The position numbers and the translations under genes were made by a program. Source: Anaerobacillus sp. (GTDB taxonomy: Bacteria; Bacillota; Bacilli; Bacillales_H; Anaerobacillaceae). Taken from it: a stretch of 14,007 nt of DNA. Positions within the stretch are counted from its first letter, which is position 1, and each line of letters starts with the position of its first letter. The DNA lies in the NCBI GenBank assembly GCA_007120055.1, contig SKOL01000016.1, positions 1 through 14,007 of the forward strand, read 5' to 3'. The notes below the pieces were generated by a model. The model was not told where the DNA came from. It did no database searches and saw nothing but the letters and a program-made list of their open reading frames with translations. Below, piece after piece: positions 13,797 to 14,007 of this stretch.

Positions 13797-13825
13797 TTGA
13801 CACAAGAGAGTGATTGCGGTATAAT
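13797..13825 (+). promoter_or_regulatory. rRNA operon promoter, fourth (P2-like, full consensus)
   Basis: TTGACA (13797-13802), exactly 17 bp, TATAAT (13820-13825). Both hexamers are perfect consensus. Transcription would start near 13832, about 145 nt before 16S. It is expected to be the main promoter. Confidence 0.92.
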
Positions 13826-13832
13826 TAAATTC

Positions 13833-13938
13833 TTGTTGTCGAAAACAACAACTGTTATCCTGTTAAAAAAGGATAACGAGATTGTTCTTTGAAAACTGAA
13901 CACACAGCCAAGCGAATTAAAGAGATAAATATTATCTC
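13833..13938 (+). promoter_or_regulatory. rRNA leader with hairpins and boxA antitermination site
   Basis: Two perfect stems, TTGTTGT/ACAACAA (13833-13839 with 13845-13851) and GTTATCC/GGATAAC (13854-13860 with 13871-13877), precede TGTTCTTTGAAAA (13883-13895), the Bacillus boxA that recruits the Nus antitermination complex. A third stem, GAGATAA/TTATCTC (13922-13928 with 13932-13938), lies before the 16S processing region. Confidence 0.8.
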
Positions 13939-13975
13939 GTCAATGAATTTTTATTTTTGAGCTATATCAAACACT

Positions 13976-14007
13976 TTTATGGAGAGTTTGATCCTGGCTC
14001 AGGACGA
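13976..14007 (+). rRNA. 16S ribosomal RNA, 5' end only (cut by the window edge)
   Basis: TTTATGGAGAGTTTGATCC followed by TGGCTCAGGACGA is the universal bacterial 16S 5' end, containing the site of primer 27F. The mature end is placed at TTTATGG by comparison with Bacillus; it could be off by one or two bases. Only 32 nt are present. Confidence 0.96.

Overview
This 14 kb window is chromosomal DNA from a low-GC Gram-positive bacterium of the Bacillaceae. It may be a salt- or alkali-adapted species, but that is inferred only from the glycine-betaine genes. The evidence is: strong AGGAGG ribosome sites, several TTG starts, near-consensus sigma-A promoters, intrinsic terminators, and the gene order moxR - DUF58 - transglutaminase - guaA - pbuG, which matches yeaC-yeaD-yebA-guaA-pbuG of Bacillus subtilis from memory.

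Region 1 (1-3870) is an osmoprotectant cluster. A glycine-betaine/choline-type binding lipoprotein and gbsR lie on the minus strand, and gbsA (betaine aldehyde dehydrogenase, TTG start at 2308) lies divergently on the plus strand. Inverted repeats built on GTTAAA...TTTAAC lie in front of all three genes, downstream of good promoter matches for gbsR and gbsA, and fit GbsR operators. No gbsB (choline dehydrogenase) and no ABC permease or ATPase gene are in the window. gbsA ends in a perfect 16-bp terminator.

Region 2 (3871-4908) holds a 51-residue single-span membrane protein with its own terminator, then about 680 bp without a gene. This gap is filled by three tandem units of a structured intergenic repeat (called R1 here) and one copy of a second stem-loop repeat (R2). 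Another R2 copy lies between the binding-protein gene and gbsR. Further R1 copies lie in the guaA leader and before the rRNA promoters.

Region 3 (4909-9360) is a tightly coupled three-gene operon: MoxR-family AAA+ ATPase, DUF58 protein, and a multi-spanning membrane transglutaminase-like protein. The junctions overlap by 1 and 17 nt. The genes probably act together at the envelope.

Region 4 (9361-13465) is a guanine-controlled purine block. guaA (GMP synthase) and a PbuG-like NCS2 purine permease each have their own guanine-class riboswitch, with C at the specificity position. The guaA leader is unusually long (about 450 nt from aptamer to start codon) and contains a 93-nt hairpin and R1 repeats.

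Region 5 (13466-14007) is the start of an rRNA operon: four tandem sigma-A-like promoters, a leader with hairpins and a boxA antitermination site, and the first 32 nt of 16S rRNA at the window edge.

No CRISPR array, transposase, phage gene or clearly novel enzyme system was seen. The most unusual signals are the two intergenic repeat families, the guaA leader and the orphan GbsR-linked binding protein.
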